64,000 nucleotides of DNA. Origin: Burhinus oedicnemus (lineage: Eukaryota > Chordata > Aves > Charadriiformes > Burhinidae). Location of the stretch: contig VFFE01007188.1 in the NCBI GenBank assembly GCA_008921705.1, forward strand, positions 50,716 through 114,715, given 5' to 3'. The notes under the pieces are model-generated. The model was not told where the DNA came from, did no database searches, and was given only the letters and a program-made list of their open reading frames with translations. The position numbers were made by a program, and so were the translations under genes. This document shows, piece by piece, positions 45,741 to 59,334 of the stretch; within the stretch, counting starts at the first letter, position 1, and the number at the start of each line of letters is the position of its first letter.

Positions 45741-48487
45741 CATAGAATCATACAGTCATAGAACAGTTTGGGTTAGAAGGGACCTTAAAGATCATATAGT
45801 TCCAAACCCCCTGCCATGGGCAGGTACACCTTCCACTAGACCAGGTTGCCCAAAGCCCAATCCAACCTGGCCTTGAACACCTCCATAGATGGGGCATCCA
45901 CAGCTCCTCTGGGCAACCTGTTCCAGTGTTTCACCACCCTCACAGTAAAGAATTTCTTCCTAATATCTAATCTAAATCTACCCTCTTTCGGTTTAAAACT
46001 GTTACCCCGCGTCCTATCACTACACACCCTGATAAAGAGTCCCTTTCCACCTCTTCTGTAGACCTCCTTTACCTACTGGAAGGCTGCTATAAGGTCTCCC
46101 TGGAGCCTTCTCTTCTCCAGACAGAACAACCGCAACTCTCTCAGCCTGTCTTCACAGGAGAGGTACTTCAGCCCTCTGATCATCTTTGTGGCCCTCCTCT
46201 GGACCTGCTCCAATAGGTCCATGTCCTTATGTTGGGGCCCCAGAGCTGGACGCAGTACTCCAGGTGGGGTCTCAAGAGAACAGAGTAGAGGGGGAGATTC
46301 ACCTCCCTCAACCTGCTGGCCACTGTTCTTTTGATGCAGGTCAGAATACGGTTCGCCTTCTGGGCTGCAAGTGCACATTGCCAGGTCATGTTGAACTTCT
46401 CATCAATCAACACCCCCAAGTCCTCCTCAGGGCTGCTCTCAATCCATTCTCTGCCCAGCCTGTATTTGTGCTTGGGATTACCCTGACCCATGTGCAGGAC
46501 CTTGCCCCTTGTTCTTGTTGAACTTCATGAGGTTTGCATGGTCCCACCTCTCAATCCTATCAAGGTTCCTCTGGAATGTATCCCTTCCCTCCAGCATGTT
46601 GACGGCACCACACAGGTTGGTGTCATCAGCAAACTTGCTGAGGGTGCACTCAATCCCAGCATCCCTGTCACAGACAAAGATGTTAAACAGCACTGGTCAT
46701 AGTATTGACCCCTGAGGAAAGGCACTTATCACTGGTCTCCACTTGGTCGTCAAGCCATTGACTGGACCTCTTTGAGTACAACCGTCCAGCCAATTCCTTA
46801 TCCACCAGGTAGTCCATCCATCAAATCCATGTCTCTCCAATTTAGAGACAAGGATATTGTGCAGGACAGTGTCAAATGCTTTGCACAGGTCCAGGTAGAT
46901 GATGTCGGTTGCTCTTCCCTTACCCACCAACGCTGTAACCCCACTGTAGAAGGCCAGCAAATTTGTCAGACAGGATTTGCCTTTAGTGAAGCCATGTTGA
47001 CTGCCACCTGTCACCTCCTTATTTTCCACGTGCTTTAGCAGGAGGATCCGCTCCATGATCTTGCCAGGCACAGAGGTGAGAGTGACCATCCTGTAGTTTC
47101 CCAAGTCTTCTTTTTTTCCCTTTTTTAAAATGAGTGTTACATTTCCCCTTTTCCAGTCAGTGGAAACTTTACTGGACTGCCATGACTTCTCAAATATGAT
47201 GGATAGTGGCTTAGCAACTTCATCCACCAGTTCCCTCAGAACACGCGGATGAATCTCATTAGGTCCCATGGGCTTGTGTACCTTCAGGTTCATCAGATGG
47301 TCTCGAAACTCAGCATCTCCTAAAGTGGACAGTTCTTCATTCTCTTAGTCCCTGCCTTTGCTTTCTGCAACTTGGGTGGTGTGGCTAGACCCCTTGCCAG
47401 TGAAGACCAAGGCAAAAAAAGTCATTGAGTACCTCAGCCTTCTCCATATCCCAGTTGACCAGGTCTCCTGTTTCCTTCTGGAGAGGGCCTACATTTTTCT
47501 TAGTCTTCCTTTTATCACTGTCATACCTGTAGAAGCTTTTCTTGTTGCCCTTGATGTCCCTGGCCAGATTTAATTCTGTCTGGGCTTTAGCTTGCCTAAC
47601 CTGATCCCTGGCTGCTCAGATAATTTCTCTGTATTCCTCCCAGGGTACCTGGCCTGGCTTCCACCGTCTGTAGGCTTTCTTTTTGTGTTTGTTTCTCCAG
47701 GAGCTCCCTGTTCATCCATGCAGGCCTCATAGCGTTTTTGCCTGACTTCCTCTTTGTTGGGATGCATTGCTCCTGAGATTGGAGGAGGCAATCCTTGGAT
47801 ATTAACCAGCTTCCCTGGGCCCCTCTTCCCTCCAGGGTTTTATCCCATGGTTCTCTACCAAGCAGATCCCTGAAAAGGCCAAAGTCTGCTCTCCTCAAGT
47901 CCAGGGTAGTGAGTTTGCTGTGTGCCCGCCTCACTGCCCTAAGGATCTTGAACACCATGGTCACTGCAGCCAAGGCTGCCCTTGAGCTTCACATTCCCCA
48001 CCAGCCCCTCCTTGTTGGTGAGAACAAAGTCCAGCATGGCACCTGTCCTCGTTGGCTCCTCTACCACTTGGAGAAGGAAGTTATCATTGACACATTCCAG
48101 GAATCTCTTGGATTGCTTATGCCCTGCTATGTTGTCATTCCAACAGATATTGGGGTGGTTGAAGTCCACCATGAGGACCAGAGCTTTTGAATGTGAGGCT
48201 GCTCCTATCTGTCTGTAGAGGGCCTCATCTTCTCGGTCTTCATGGTTGCATGGCCTGTAGCAGACCCCCTCTGCCCTGCCTTTAATCCTGACCCATAAGC
48301 TCTTGGTTGGCTTTTCATCCATCCCCAGGTGGAGCTCCATGCACACCAGCTGGTCAGAGGTCAGAGAGGGCAGCACCCCCTCCCTGTCTCCCTCTCCTGT
48401 CCTTCCTAAAGAGTCTGTATTCTTCCGTTCCAGCACTCCTGTTATGAGAGCCATCCCACCATGTCTCCATGTCTGTTATCACCTGCA
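45741..48487 (-). mobile_element. CR1-J, 5'-truncated CR1 of a different lineage
   Basis: Minus-strand CR1 of about 2.75 kb. The 3' end is the CTATGACTGTATGATTCTATG octamer region at 45741-45760. It covers part of the endonuclease, the linker, RT and tail, and is truncated inside the endonuclease (TDMETWWDGSHN) at about 48487. Amino-acid wording differs consistently from CR1-A to CR1-I ([36 protein letters not shown]), so it is a separate subfamily. Numerous frame breaks suggest greater age. Confidence 0.93.
45836..48487 (-). pseudogene. CR1-J ORF2 remnant: endonuclease C-terminus, RT and tail
   Basis: The endonuclease part (47939-48487) shows METWWDGSHN, VCYRP, VDFNHPNICW (usual GDFN; the Gly is Val) and LGCSDH with the catalytic His intact. 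The linker at 47596-47973 is in another frame. The RT part (46697-47293) has [41 protein letters not shown] and AFPQGSIL (usual GVPQGS), ending in a TGA that replaces Gly at GSIL*PVLF. Then FADDTNLCG (46478-46693), and the tail in two frames to LGNLV at 45836. At least three frameshifts and one nonsense codon. Non-functional. Confidence 0.9.
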
Positions 48488-51400
48488 CTAAAGATATATT
48501 AGGGCAGACATATTTCACACTTTTACTTATGTATTTTATCTTCAGTTATTCAGTTAAAGAAAACACTTATTCAGCTACTCAGATGTTTCATAAAGCTTTT
48601 TTTATCAATCAAATACCTGTGATTTTTCACTGCATTCTTGCAATAAATACGTTCTTTATGTATTTTACTGTAAAACACCAAAATCTGTGCATGATAATTT
48701 TGACCAGAAAATGAATTGATTACTGATCATTTGAAAACAATTTTGATCTGTTCATTACCAAGAGATGTTATATTACAGCTTTGCTAATGTCCTTCTTAAA
48801 AAAGAGATCTTCAAAACATTTCATCTGTTCCAAAAGTGAAACACCTAAGAATAAGTGTATGATTATACACTAATCATTTAACAAGCTGTACGGTATGACA
48901 GTAATTTGCTACTCAGAATTTAACAAATTGCCTCCTCAAATCAAACATCTGCAACTCTAAGTGACAGTGATTACCAAAAAGGGATATTAGGCATCTTAGC
49001 CCATAAAACCATCAGAGAAGCTTGATATACAGCGATGGAGAAAGTAGGAGGTTTTGTAATTTTATTTTTAACACCTGGAAAAAATACATATATTTCTGAA
49101 GCTTAATAATATTGCTTTGAGTTTCTTATTCTAAGATTCTGTTCTTAGTTGGTTAGGTCATGAGTTTTTTTGGAATTTAATCCTATCTGGATGATGGCAT
49201 TAATATTTATTTTTTAATTATTGTCATTTTCTACTATTTAGCCTTTTCTGACACTAATGTTGAATGGAACGGGTTTTCTTCTTTTTTCCTCTTTATTCCG
49301 GTATCCCCACGTTACAATTACTTTAGTACCTACGTGTTGTGAAGAAAAGGACTTGACATTTAATAAGCAACAGTTTTTGTGTTAAAAATAAATCTTTTCC
49401 TTCTCCTAAAAAAGTCTGCTCAACTCTAGTGGTATTATGGCTTTTGACATGCTTTTCATGTCATAGACACAATGTGTACACCATTCTTGTAAAAACGAGT
49501 CAAGGACAAATGGTCATCAAATCAAGCAGTTCAGATTGATTAACAACCTTGTAGTCGGGACATCGAAGGTCCTGAGCCAAGCTGTGCTCTGCTCCAGGTC
49601 AGGCATCTTCACCAAAAAAACCTGCTGCTTTCATTCCAGATTTGAGTCCAGGAGTGAAGAAATATGTAGCCTATTGTGCAAGGGTTTATAAGTCTCTAAA
49701 TATGACTTTTTTTTTTTCTTTTTTTTTTTTTTTTAATTTATTACTGGTACAAGAAGATAGGCTTCATATTCATTTCACCGTGAGGGGTCTCAGGACTAGC
49801 CAAAGCTCACTTTGGCCAAGGTATATTTTACCTTGCCGTAACAACTATTTTATCAGTGGAGTAGCTATTTCCTGCCCTGCGTCATCTTCAGTTCTGGGAA
49901 TACCACACAGGATAAAGGTTTGACCAGGCAAAATGGTCACAGTGTAACAAGCTATAGCCTTGATGTCAGCAGAGGCTGGGGGATGCTATTGGGCAACTTT
50001 TGAACTTCACCAGGGTATCGATGAGAAGGAAGCAGGCTGAAGTAAGAAAATGTGTAAAAACAGTCCCAATCAGACTTGAAGAATGAGCATGAAAGGACCC
50101 CTCATCTCCAACATCAAACTCCTCCTAGTGTAGACTTGGGACACTGATGACACAAAGAACCTATTGCCTTTCCACTTGAGGAAGCCCTATGACCCAGAGG
50201 ACACTGAAAGGGTAACAATAAGACTGAAGTAAAGAGGTAGATATTAGTATATTTTCTTGTGTATGAATTTTATGCATATTATTAATATGACTTTTCTGTA
50301 TTAATTAGGAGTAAAGTGTTAGTGTAAGTGGAGCAATACTAAATTATATTTTGTTTGCATTGCTAATATTTTATTTAGGGTAGCAACAAATCCTTGATTT
50401 CATAGAAGTGGTGTTCTCCGTACTGGCCATGGCAATATTCTGAATATAACAGGGACAATGGTCCTGAGACAAAATATGATCAAAACAAGTTGACCCTACA
50501 GGCAAACTTTCTATGAAGTTGTTTTGTTGTACCAATTTATAGCTTCCATGAAAGATGGAATTGCTTATGAACTCTGTTTATGGGTGAATAATCACATTAC
50601 TGTCCTGAGTGGCAATGTGAATTTTCCTTAAATCCTGGTTTCTGGCTGGTATGAGACAGGGAAAGATAAGTATCAGAACAGAAGATAGTAGGACTATGTA
50701 TTTCTATAGAAATATTTTAATCATATTTCATACACAAGAAATCACTCTATCTCTCTGATACAACACGAGTGAACTCTGATCAAAAAACTTACCATGTATG
50801 TGAGGAGTTACCTTGGATAAATCACAAGCACTGTGGCATTTATGGAAGGTGTCTTTTTCAATTTGAGAGTTCAGTTTGCTGTATTAACTTTATGCTTTAT
50901 GAACTGTCTGATGGTCTGCTCCAGGTATTCCCTAAGAGACGATCAGGTAAGTAATTAATATGTTTACTTGCTGAATTTTTATGCATATTTTATTAATATC
51001 AGATAAGACTAAAAGAGATCCTATGATACCTTAAATTTGATGTCCGGATGTTTGGTTAGTTATGGCTTAGTCTATATTTTTTTCAGGAAAGAAAGATAGA
51101 AGTACCTAAATTCTGAGGTTAGCTCAGAACCTGGTATAGCTTGTCAAAGCACAGCAGCCATGATGATTTTCCTTCAAATAGGTGGTCAAAGGAGTTCAGT
51201 GCCCCCCATCTTTTTCAGAAAATATTCTGTGAGATGAAGTGCTCATCCATGATGTGTTGAAGATAGGCTCAGTACTGTCTTCTGCATAAGAGGATTCAGA
51301 AACAAAAATCCTAATTTCAGAAGAGTGTGAAAACTATCAAAGCGCAGGTAAATTGAAGAAATACTTGCCTTTGCACAGACATAGTGCTGCAAGAGGTGGA

Positions 51401-54400
51401 AGACAAACAAGTAAGAGTGGGAGAAAACTAGAGGAATATTGAATTTGTAATTTGCAGTGCAGGATTAGAAGGGGGCAGCCTTCTATAGTATTTTCTTCTC
51501 AAAGACCTCTTCATTTTTCCCTCCACTATTTTTTAATGTAAAATGAATTAGGTGTCCAAGACTTCAGCACTCCTGGCATCCAGCTTCCTTAGGACGAATT
51601 CTTTATTCCCTTCCTCTGTTTTACTTCAACTAGTTTATAACCTAGCTGTAAAGGTTCTCTCTTGCAAAATACACTGGATTTCCTCACAATGAAACAGAAC
51701 TTAAATTCAAGTTTCCTATTTCCTTGGTATGTGTCATCAGCACTACATTATACTGCAAGGAGTGTATGGCACTATGTTTCTTTGTCTAGGCATGTTCTTA
51801 AGATAGTAAATTCTATTCAGTTAGCCACTTGAATTTAAGAGAAGACTAATGTTTAGGATCATGAATGAATGAAAACATCTACAATGAGTTTCAGCTCAGG
51901 ACAATGTTAGGTCAGGTGTATAACAACAGAAGCATATCTCCATTGTAAGCATCTCGGTATAACCCTGCTCAACTTCTAGCTATTCATCATAAGAGGCCAG
52001 ACTATCCTCTTTGAATTAGCACGTATGTCAGAGGACTCAAGGGCGGCTCACAGCTTTTTGAAACAGCAGTGGCGTTTGAAAAGGGGAACAAACATACAGC
52101 TCACTAAGTGTGTTGAGTAGGTCTTCACTGTCTGTAAGAAGAGCCTAAACACATGGAGATCAGTTGCCACACATAAGAGTCTAGTAGTATTTAAAACCTC
52201 TTACGATATGCAAGACGTATGTGTGGGATTAAAAAATAAAGACACAGCACCTAAAGAAGACATATACTCCCCTGTAGCATCTGCCAAAGGACAAGGTGGA
52301 TATGATATGGCACCTCAAATGGCACTAAATATCTGTATGTGAAAATTGATCCTCATCTAGTATGTACACACTGCTATTTAAATACTTAAACTGAGTTGCT
52401 TGGACACTAACTGAATTCTGTTCCTTCTGTGTGGAGATTTAACACTTCAGAGTTAGTTACACTAACACAACCTCATGCTCAGTATTTGTTACTGCATAGC
52501 TTTTGGTAGTTCTTGACACTGCATGAGCTTTCTGGTGTACCTTTCAGTAGCATGTATCACTCTATAGCATCCATACAGAGAACTTTGGGAGCAAATTCAA
52601 CAACTGAGCATTCTACAGCACCACAGTGAATAATTTCTACATTTTTTATTTTGTTCTAAATGGGTTTTTTTGAGTTACATAAACACTATACCCAGAATGT
52701 GTATCTACTTCTATTTCTGCTAGGACGTAGAACATTTGTATCAACACAGGTATTTTATTACTTCAGGTTTCTCTTCCAGCTTTGATTATTTCAGCCTGGC
52801 TTTTCTTGTTGATTTTCAAAATGTGAAGTAATCCTTTCAGACTTCCACTGAGTGTGGGTAAACATCTGTTTCCTGAACAATCTAGGAAGTGACTGGGAGA
52901 AACTGTTCTGGTTACAGTTGTTATGATTGTATTTGTCCAAGCAGCTGAAGGCATAGCTGACTTTAGAACCATTGGTCTTCAGCCCTGCTGACAACATCAT
53001 GACTAGAGCTAAAATCAAAATCAAAACCATTACTTATTAAAAATATTATTATTGGAAATAATATTTACTCCATAAATTTGAACAAAATTTGAAGAAGACA
53101 ATTGTTTTGCAACAGTTTCTTGAACAGGAAATTTGCAAGTGCAGTTTCACCTTCCGCCATAGCGAGAAGCGTCAAACTGATAGCTGCTATGAAGGTGAAG
53201 GCAATGGAGAAGTGTCACTCTGGCACTCCCAGGAGAATCTGGGGCATATTATAAATATTTAAATTATTTTTTTAATCTCAAGATATAGAATAGTATCTGT
53301 TCATTTTTTAAAATCTGATGACCTACACAAGTTAGCGGTTTCATAAAAGGAATGTCTACTTTGTAAATATTTTATAACAGAATATTTCTGTTACTGTCTA
53401 CTTCTACGCATGCAATTTTGGAGTGCAGCATCGATTGCCATTGAGCACTATAATTTTGACTAAAGCATTTCCAGTCTTTGTGTAGGATATAATTTTGCAA
53501 CAGCGTAGCAAAGCACAATGTAAGAGGGGAAGATGATTTTACTTCAGAACTTTCACCCACAGTCTTATACATACCCACATACCTACTAACACCAAGACAT
53601 GTTAATTCAGGTGGTTTGTCTAGCTTGCAGACAGGAGAACTTTTATGTCCGTGCACCCTTGTCCAGAATTTTTTTGCGTTGGTACAGTGGGTAGCAGACA
53701 CCAACCTGGTGACCATACACAGATTGTGAGTATGCCTTTTTGTAGCTTTCAGAGGGTGAGAGTAATTAGTCTCTCCACACTGACTCACCCTTGTAAGCTA
53801 TTGAGATTTACTTACTGCCCTTTATCATTCAGTCTGCATGTCCTGAGAAGCTGCACATGGATATGCGCTGCAGTCTGGATGATTTACTAAACAAGGAATC
53901 ATGACACATGCTACTTTCATAGTCCTTCTGTCCATTTCTTTTTACCTTTTTGATGTTTCTACACACATAGTCTATCACTATTCATTCATAACAATCTTCA
54001 CATTTCTAGTACAATTTCCCACGTTTGGAGGCTGCAGTACAGCTAGCTGCCATTGTGGACTTCTGGCCTAAAAGAGGTGTGAAATAGTGCTCTTGATAAA
54101 TTCACATTTCTATATAAATATGAACTGCTTTTTCTGTCCCAGCAGCAAGTAATAACATTCAAATGAATATGTAAAATAATAGCAAATCTACTGCTCCAGA
54201 ATACACATTTTTGAAATCTGGGATGTGTTTTAAGGATTCTCAAGATAGAGAATTATTTGTGTTTCCCTAAGATGATGCAGGCAATAGTGAAAGTGCTGAA
54301 GGATGAAGTCTTAGGGCGGAAAATGAGGAAAGTTAAGATTGGTTTATGAATTTAGGTAAAGACCAATTTTTAATAATTTTTTTTAAGAAGGTGTCAGAAG

Positions 54401-54496
54401 GGTGTATGTAGATTAGAGAGGAAGTGTTCAAGATAAGGGGAAAACAGTAAATGTGGTGCTGGCTTTAGGCAATTTTAAATACTAAGCCATGTACTA
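48488..54496. other. AT-rich noncoding DNA
   Basis: No gene recognised. The stretch at 49550-50230 is less AT-rich, starts with TGTAGTCGGGACATCGAAGG and holds a T-rich tract at 49707-49734. It may be an unidentified LTR or old repeat. The short open frame at 50769-50954, followed by a GTAAGT-like motif, was considered as an exon and rejected. Confidence 0.5.
49707..49734. repeat. T-rich homopolymer tract
   Basis: About 28 bases of T with one C interruption on the plus strand, inside the less AT-rich block at 49550-50230. Confidence 0.85.
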
Positions 54497-55048
54497 AGTC
54501 TGGCTGAGATGGAGTTAAGTTTCTTCATAGCAGCCCGTATTAGACTGTGTTTTGGATTTGTGGCTAAAATTGTGTTGATAACACACCAATATTTCAGCTA
54601 TTGCTGAATAGTGCTTTCACATCATCAAGACTTTCTCTTTTTTCTCACTCTGTTCCCCCCTGTGAGTAGGTTGGAGTGGACAAGAGGTTGGGAGAAGACA
54701 CAGCAGGGACAGCTGACCCAAACTGACCAAAGGGATTTTTCATGCCATACAACACCATACTCCACAATAAAAGATGGAGTAAAGGAAAAAGAAGCAGGGA
54801 AGGGGAGTTGTCTTCCAAGACAAACATTGTTTAGACAGAGGTTAGGCATTGGTCTGTTTTTGGGAGAGGATGAGCCATTTCTTTTGCTCTGCTGGTTTGT
54901 CTGTCCTTCGTCTATTAAACTGTCTTTATCTCAACTCATGAGCTTTCTCACTTTTTTTTCCTTCCTATTTTGTCCCCTTGGATTCTTGGGGTGTTGCAGG
55001 GAGGGAGTGTCTGTGTGGGTGTTTGCTGGCCAGGGTCAACCCACCACA
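54497..55048 (+). mobile_element. LTR3, solo LTR of an avian ERVL-like retrovirus
   Basis: 552-bp sequence from AGTCTGGCTGAGATGGAGTT (a decayed TG start) to GGTCAACCCACCACA (intact CA end). The layout is that of an LTR: a TATA-like ACAATAAAAGATGG at about 54764-54777, a polyadenylation-type ATTAAA at 54914-54919, then a GT-rich 3' third. From memory this end pair and the phrase TGGAGTTAAGTTTCTTCATAG recall a common avian ERVL-class LTR. No 5-bp target duplication is visible (TACTA versus AGCAG), in keeping with age. It is not related to LTR1/LTR2 or LTR-A/B. No retroviral genes are attached. The open frames inside it are by chance. Confidence 0.8.
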
Positions 55049-55538
55049 AGCAGAAATACATTTCTCCAATCTTTTCTCATCAATTTCCCTACTTTCCAAT
55101 AAAATTCCAAAAGAACTGGAATCATCACACTTCCCATTTTGTTACTTTTATCAGGAAACAGTAAGTGCTAAAAGGAACAGAACTTTCATTTTTTTATTAA
55201 TTTTGTTTTCATTGCCCTACATTCTTATTAGAATAGTCAGCTGTCTACTATAAAGCAAAAAGCCAGCAAAACAAAAGTCAGCTTGGAGTGCAGATTCACA
55301 AAGAAATAAATGACTTTCAGTATAATTATTTCAGGTTTTTTACTTTTATTTTGAAAGGGTAATAGTTTATTAAGAAGGGGACGAACACCAATATTAAGAA
55401 GTCGTGTCCTGTTTTAACACTTACTACGACAAACAGTGTAATAGTGACATTTCCTTAGACAGAATTTCACATTTGCCCAAGCCTCTTTTTTCTGCTCTGA
55501 AAAGAGACAAGCCAGCTGGAGCTTTTGAATTGCTGGGG

Positions 55539-55560
55539 AAAAAAGAAAAAAAAAAAAAAA
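55539..55560. repeat. A-rich homopolymer tract
   Basis: AAAAAAGAAA followed by a long pure A run. Simple repeat. Confidence 0.85.
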
Positions 55561-56094
55561 GGAAAGCATTACAAGTGACATTCAGCAGCATTATATTGTT
55601 CAAGTATGTGGCATGCAGGAGCAGTTTTGTTCACATACTGTGCAACCATTACAGAGAGTTGTTAGCAGGGTATGTTAGAGAGGTAGCTGTAGCATTTTTG
55701 AGATAGCAGCTCCTCTGAGTATAAGTTATGGTTGCTAAATGACTTTTCTGTGCTTAGATCGAGAAGGTCTCAGAGCAAATTTATAGGTGTTATTCTTGTA
55801 GTGGCTAGGTGACAAATTACCAGAACTGAAAACTGGAGCTTTCCTTTAGGAAAATAAATCAGTGTGTTAACAAATCGCAGATACTCTCTTAAGAAAATTA
55901 GTTACACTATCAAAGAGGAATTGCATAGATTTCAGGAGACTCTGAAGCTCTTTCTGTGGTTCTCGCATGACAATATTTTGTTTAGGCTCTGTAATTGTAG
56001 TCATAAAATGATGTAACAAAGGAAATTAGTAATTCTAACTGTATTAATAGAAAAAAGGTTTAAAATTGATTCATACAATTTCGGGTTTTTTGTT

Positions 56095-56200
56095 GTTTCT
56101 TAATGACATGAGTGTGTGGTTTGGTTGGTTTTTTTTTTGTTGTTGTTGTTTGGGTGTTTTCAAGGGTTTTTTTTGTTTCTTTGGCTGCATTTTTTTTAAC
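56095..56200. repeat. T/G-rich low-complexity tract
   Basis: GTTTGGTTGGTTTTTT, TTGTTGTTGTTGTTTGGG and further T/G runs on the plus strand. An approximately complementary A/C-rich tract follows at 56535-56615. Confidence 0.8.
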
Positions 56201-56534
56201 ATCAGCAAAGGCAGGATTCAGCACCAGGTCTCAGATATCCACATAAAGGTGTAAAAGTAGGTGCATATATATGAACCAGGCTTCTAAATTCCTATCATGA
56301 TCAATGGAAATCTTCAAGTTATGTCATACACGCCTGCATTACGATATCTCAGATATCTTAATACCTAAATTGGCACTGGAGTCCAGTCTTTAGGAAACTG
56401 CACTAAGGCCATTTTCACAAAGGATGGGATTTCACTGCTAAACATAGAGTTCTAGATAAACCTTAGGTTGTACAATACCTCTGGGTGAATCTGGCAGGTA
56501 TAAGACTGGACTTTCTAAAGACCTGTATTTTTAT

Positions 56535-56615
56535 GGGAAAAACAAAAAAGCAAACAAACCCCCCACAACCAACCAAACAATTCCTCCCCCCTCCAAAAAC
56601 CCCAGTAGCTGGTAT
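56535..56615. repeat. A/C-rich low-complexity tract
   Basis: AAAACAAAAAAGCAAACAAA, CCAACCAAACAATTCC and CCCCTCCAAAAACCCC. On the minus strand it reads GTTTGGTTGGTT like the tract at 56120. Confidence 0.75.
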
Positions 56616-58187
56616 CCAAACAGGATATTCCACAGTACCTAAAGTGGCATTAGACACATGTAGTTAGCAACAGAATCCTGCCCATTGGCCTTTATAATTA
56701 GCAAAATTTTCTTTACTACATTTATAAAAAATACTTGGGTCATCTCATCAGATTTTAAGCACTGAAAAATTATGTAGCTTCTTTAACTAAATATAGCTGT
56801 CAACAGAAATAGGCATTGCAGAGGACAATCGCCCCACACAACAATAAATGAGATACGCAGAATGAATCACTCACTGGACTAATTTAGCGCTATTCTGAAA
56901 AAGCTTAGTAATATAATCTAAAAATAGACGAATCTCTCCTTCTGACTTCTGACATTCAGTGAGAATGTCCTGTCACCATGACTCACCTCTTTCAAAATCA
57001 GTGGGTAACTTCAGTGTCTATAGAAAAGTACTGCATTAGAAGACATTGAATTCTTATAACCTTAACTAATTAATACAGTCACTACTGATTTCTGATGACT
57101 AGTCCTTCTTTACCTAGCAGATTTAAAAAATGCTCCTAATGTAAGGAATGAGCATTTTCTGATTGGTTGGAGCATTTATCAAAAATAGAAGAATAAGGAA
57201 ACAGAAGCTATTAGGATATAGAATTCCATTTGCAAATGTTACAAATACCTTTGGCCAGAAGGAAGAAATAATTTTAAAATGTCAAAACATTTAATTCTGA
57301 CAACTTAACAAAGAAACATTACATTTTGGAACTGCCAAAATGCTTTGTTTCAACATTATTCTAAATGAAATATTTCTCTCAGTTTATTTGTTTTAAAGCA
57401 ATTAAAAAAAATAAAAATCTGTTTTTTCTTTCCTTGCTCAGATATACTGTCTTCCAGATAAACTCCAGTATGCCAGTCAGTATAAAAAAAGATTCCAGTA
57501 CATATTTATGCTATCAGAATAGAAAAACATTTCCATAACATTTTTAATAGTTCATCAGTTCATCAGGAAATTGTGGTAAAGAACAGTTTATACCTACATA
57601 AAAGTGTCTTCATAGAAGCTATGGGATCTCCAGTTCTACTCTCTGAGAGCACTGGGAATTGGTGTGAATTTAATCTATGATCATTTGGCTTACTCCTGGG
57701 AAAGTCCATAGGACCTGCTAACAGTACTCATAGATAGTGACATTCAGCATGGCTAAGAAGGGCTGTGATTATGCTGACAGGTTAAACAGCTTTGAAATCC
57801 ATAACAAGATTTAATATTCTTCTAACTGCTTTAAAACCTGAGCTGAATGTTTTAAGTTTTCTTCTCTGGAAATATAGGCTGGTGTTTAAGTACAGAATTG
57901 TTGTATTTCATATTATGTGGATCTCTGTGAAAAGCTCCTGTGAATAAAGTCCTGAGCAGGCACATTGCTTGTTCAGGTTGTGTTCATGCTCTTATTCATA
58001 CAGTGCTCATGGGGGAGTCAGTCCCTGGAGCTTCACTTACATAAACAGATAAAGTTACCGAACTCTCTATTTACTTTGCTCAACCTTTTCAGTAATTCTT
58101 ACTTCAAACATTACCTTCTTAGATTTTTTTAGAGTGCTGTTGATATTTTGTGTACTAGCCTCTGGAGTTTTCTTTGTCTTTAAAACC

Positions 58188-58201
58188 TTTTTTTTTTTTT
58201 T
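58188..58201. repeat. Poly(T) tract
   Basis: Run of about 14 T. No flanking element recognised. Confidence 0.8.
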
Positions 58202-59334
58202 CCCTTGGTATCATATCTTAATATCAAACTTCAAAAGCTGTTTGCTCCCAAAGTGCTATGGATAGAGATACCTGAGTAGATCTACATTGCTGAATAAAAC
58301 AGCAGTGAGTCTGAGTTCAGGATCCCAGATCATCCCTATTCCTTAACTGATAGGTATCACCTTAGCTTTATTTTCAGCCATTCTACACAGCTCCCTTCAA
58401 GAAGTTCTGGTTGCCAAAAGGCCATACAGACACGAGAGTAACAGATTTGTCTCCTTACATTCCACATAATCCTTCATCCCCATCCCAGCAGCCTTCGCAC
58501 TGTCGAAAACCACAAGCCCTCTGGCAATGCATTGGAGACTAAAGCACAAAACTGTTTTCACACTTTAACAACGCCACTACAGTATAGCCCTCATAATATT
58601 TCTGAACCTTTGGTTTTGAATAAAATAACGTTCCTATCTGTGGCACCTCACATAGAGCCCTGGGGAAAATGAGGGTCAGTATTGTGCCTTTTAGACATAC
58701 TTCTCAAGCAGTAGGGATGCAAGTTGTTCTGTGCCATTAGGGCAGGAGAAGCAGGGAGGCCTTTGACAATGAACAGCAGCTCTTACTCAGTTCTCATTAC
58801 ACTGGTGTATAAAACGTCTGAGAATGACCCCAGGAAACTTCCCGGTTTTCCAGGATGTCTGCTGAAGTCAAAATATGCTTACAACTGTGTGATATACATC
58901 ACCAGAGGCCTTTAAGAAAGTCTTGCAGTTATAATCTAACAGATGCAAAAAGAAATAAGAGGAAAGGATCTATTTTACGCTAAATTTAGTGAAAGTTCCC
59001 TCAACATTACTTCCTTGAAGTATTACAGAGTCTTGACAGAGTACCATAATCCTTGTGACCTCTTACTGCTTCTCGCTGTTGGAAAGGGTTGAAAGGGTTG
59101 CATGTTGATTAATCACCTCTACAGCAGCACTGCACATGTTTACTTGGTCCAAAATTGTAGGCACCAGAAAAAGCCCTCAATATACAGTGGATTTGCGGCA
59201 TCAGCCATGTGTGATACTTAAAATTTCAACTTGCCTGAAAACTGATCAAGTTCAAAAGTTGTGTACCTTGTCCTCTGTCAAACAAATCAACAAGGATTAT
59301 TTATGCACATTTGTATTGTGTTTACATGTCCGGG

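Larger units (their letters stand above)
55049..59334. other. AT-rich noncoding DNA
   Basis: No gene recognised. It contains an A-rich run at 55539-55560, T/G-rich low-complexity DNA at 56095-56200, A/C-rich low-complexity DNA at 56535-56615 and a poly(T) run at 58188-58201. Confidence 0.55.

Noticed and set aside
50769..50954. Short open frame ending next to GATCAGGTAAGTAA, suggestive of an exon with a splice donor.
   Set aside because: No convincing acceptor or polypyrimidine tract just upstream, no recognisable protein similarity, and the frame has a stop in the GTAAGTAA itself. One donor-like motif is expected by chance.
54611..55102. A 163-codon plus-strand frame.
   Set aside because: It lies almost entirely within LTR3 and crosses its polyadenylation signal and 3' end. 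No domain.
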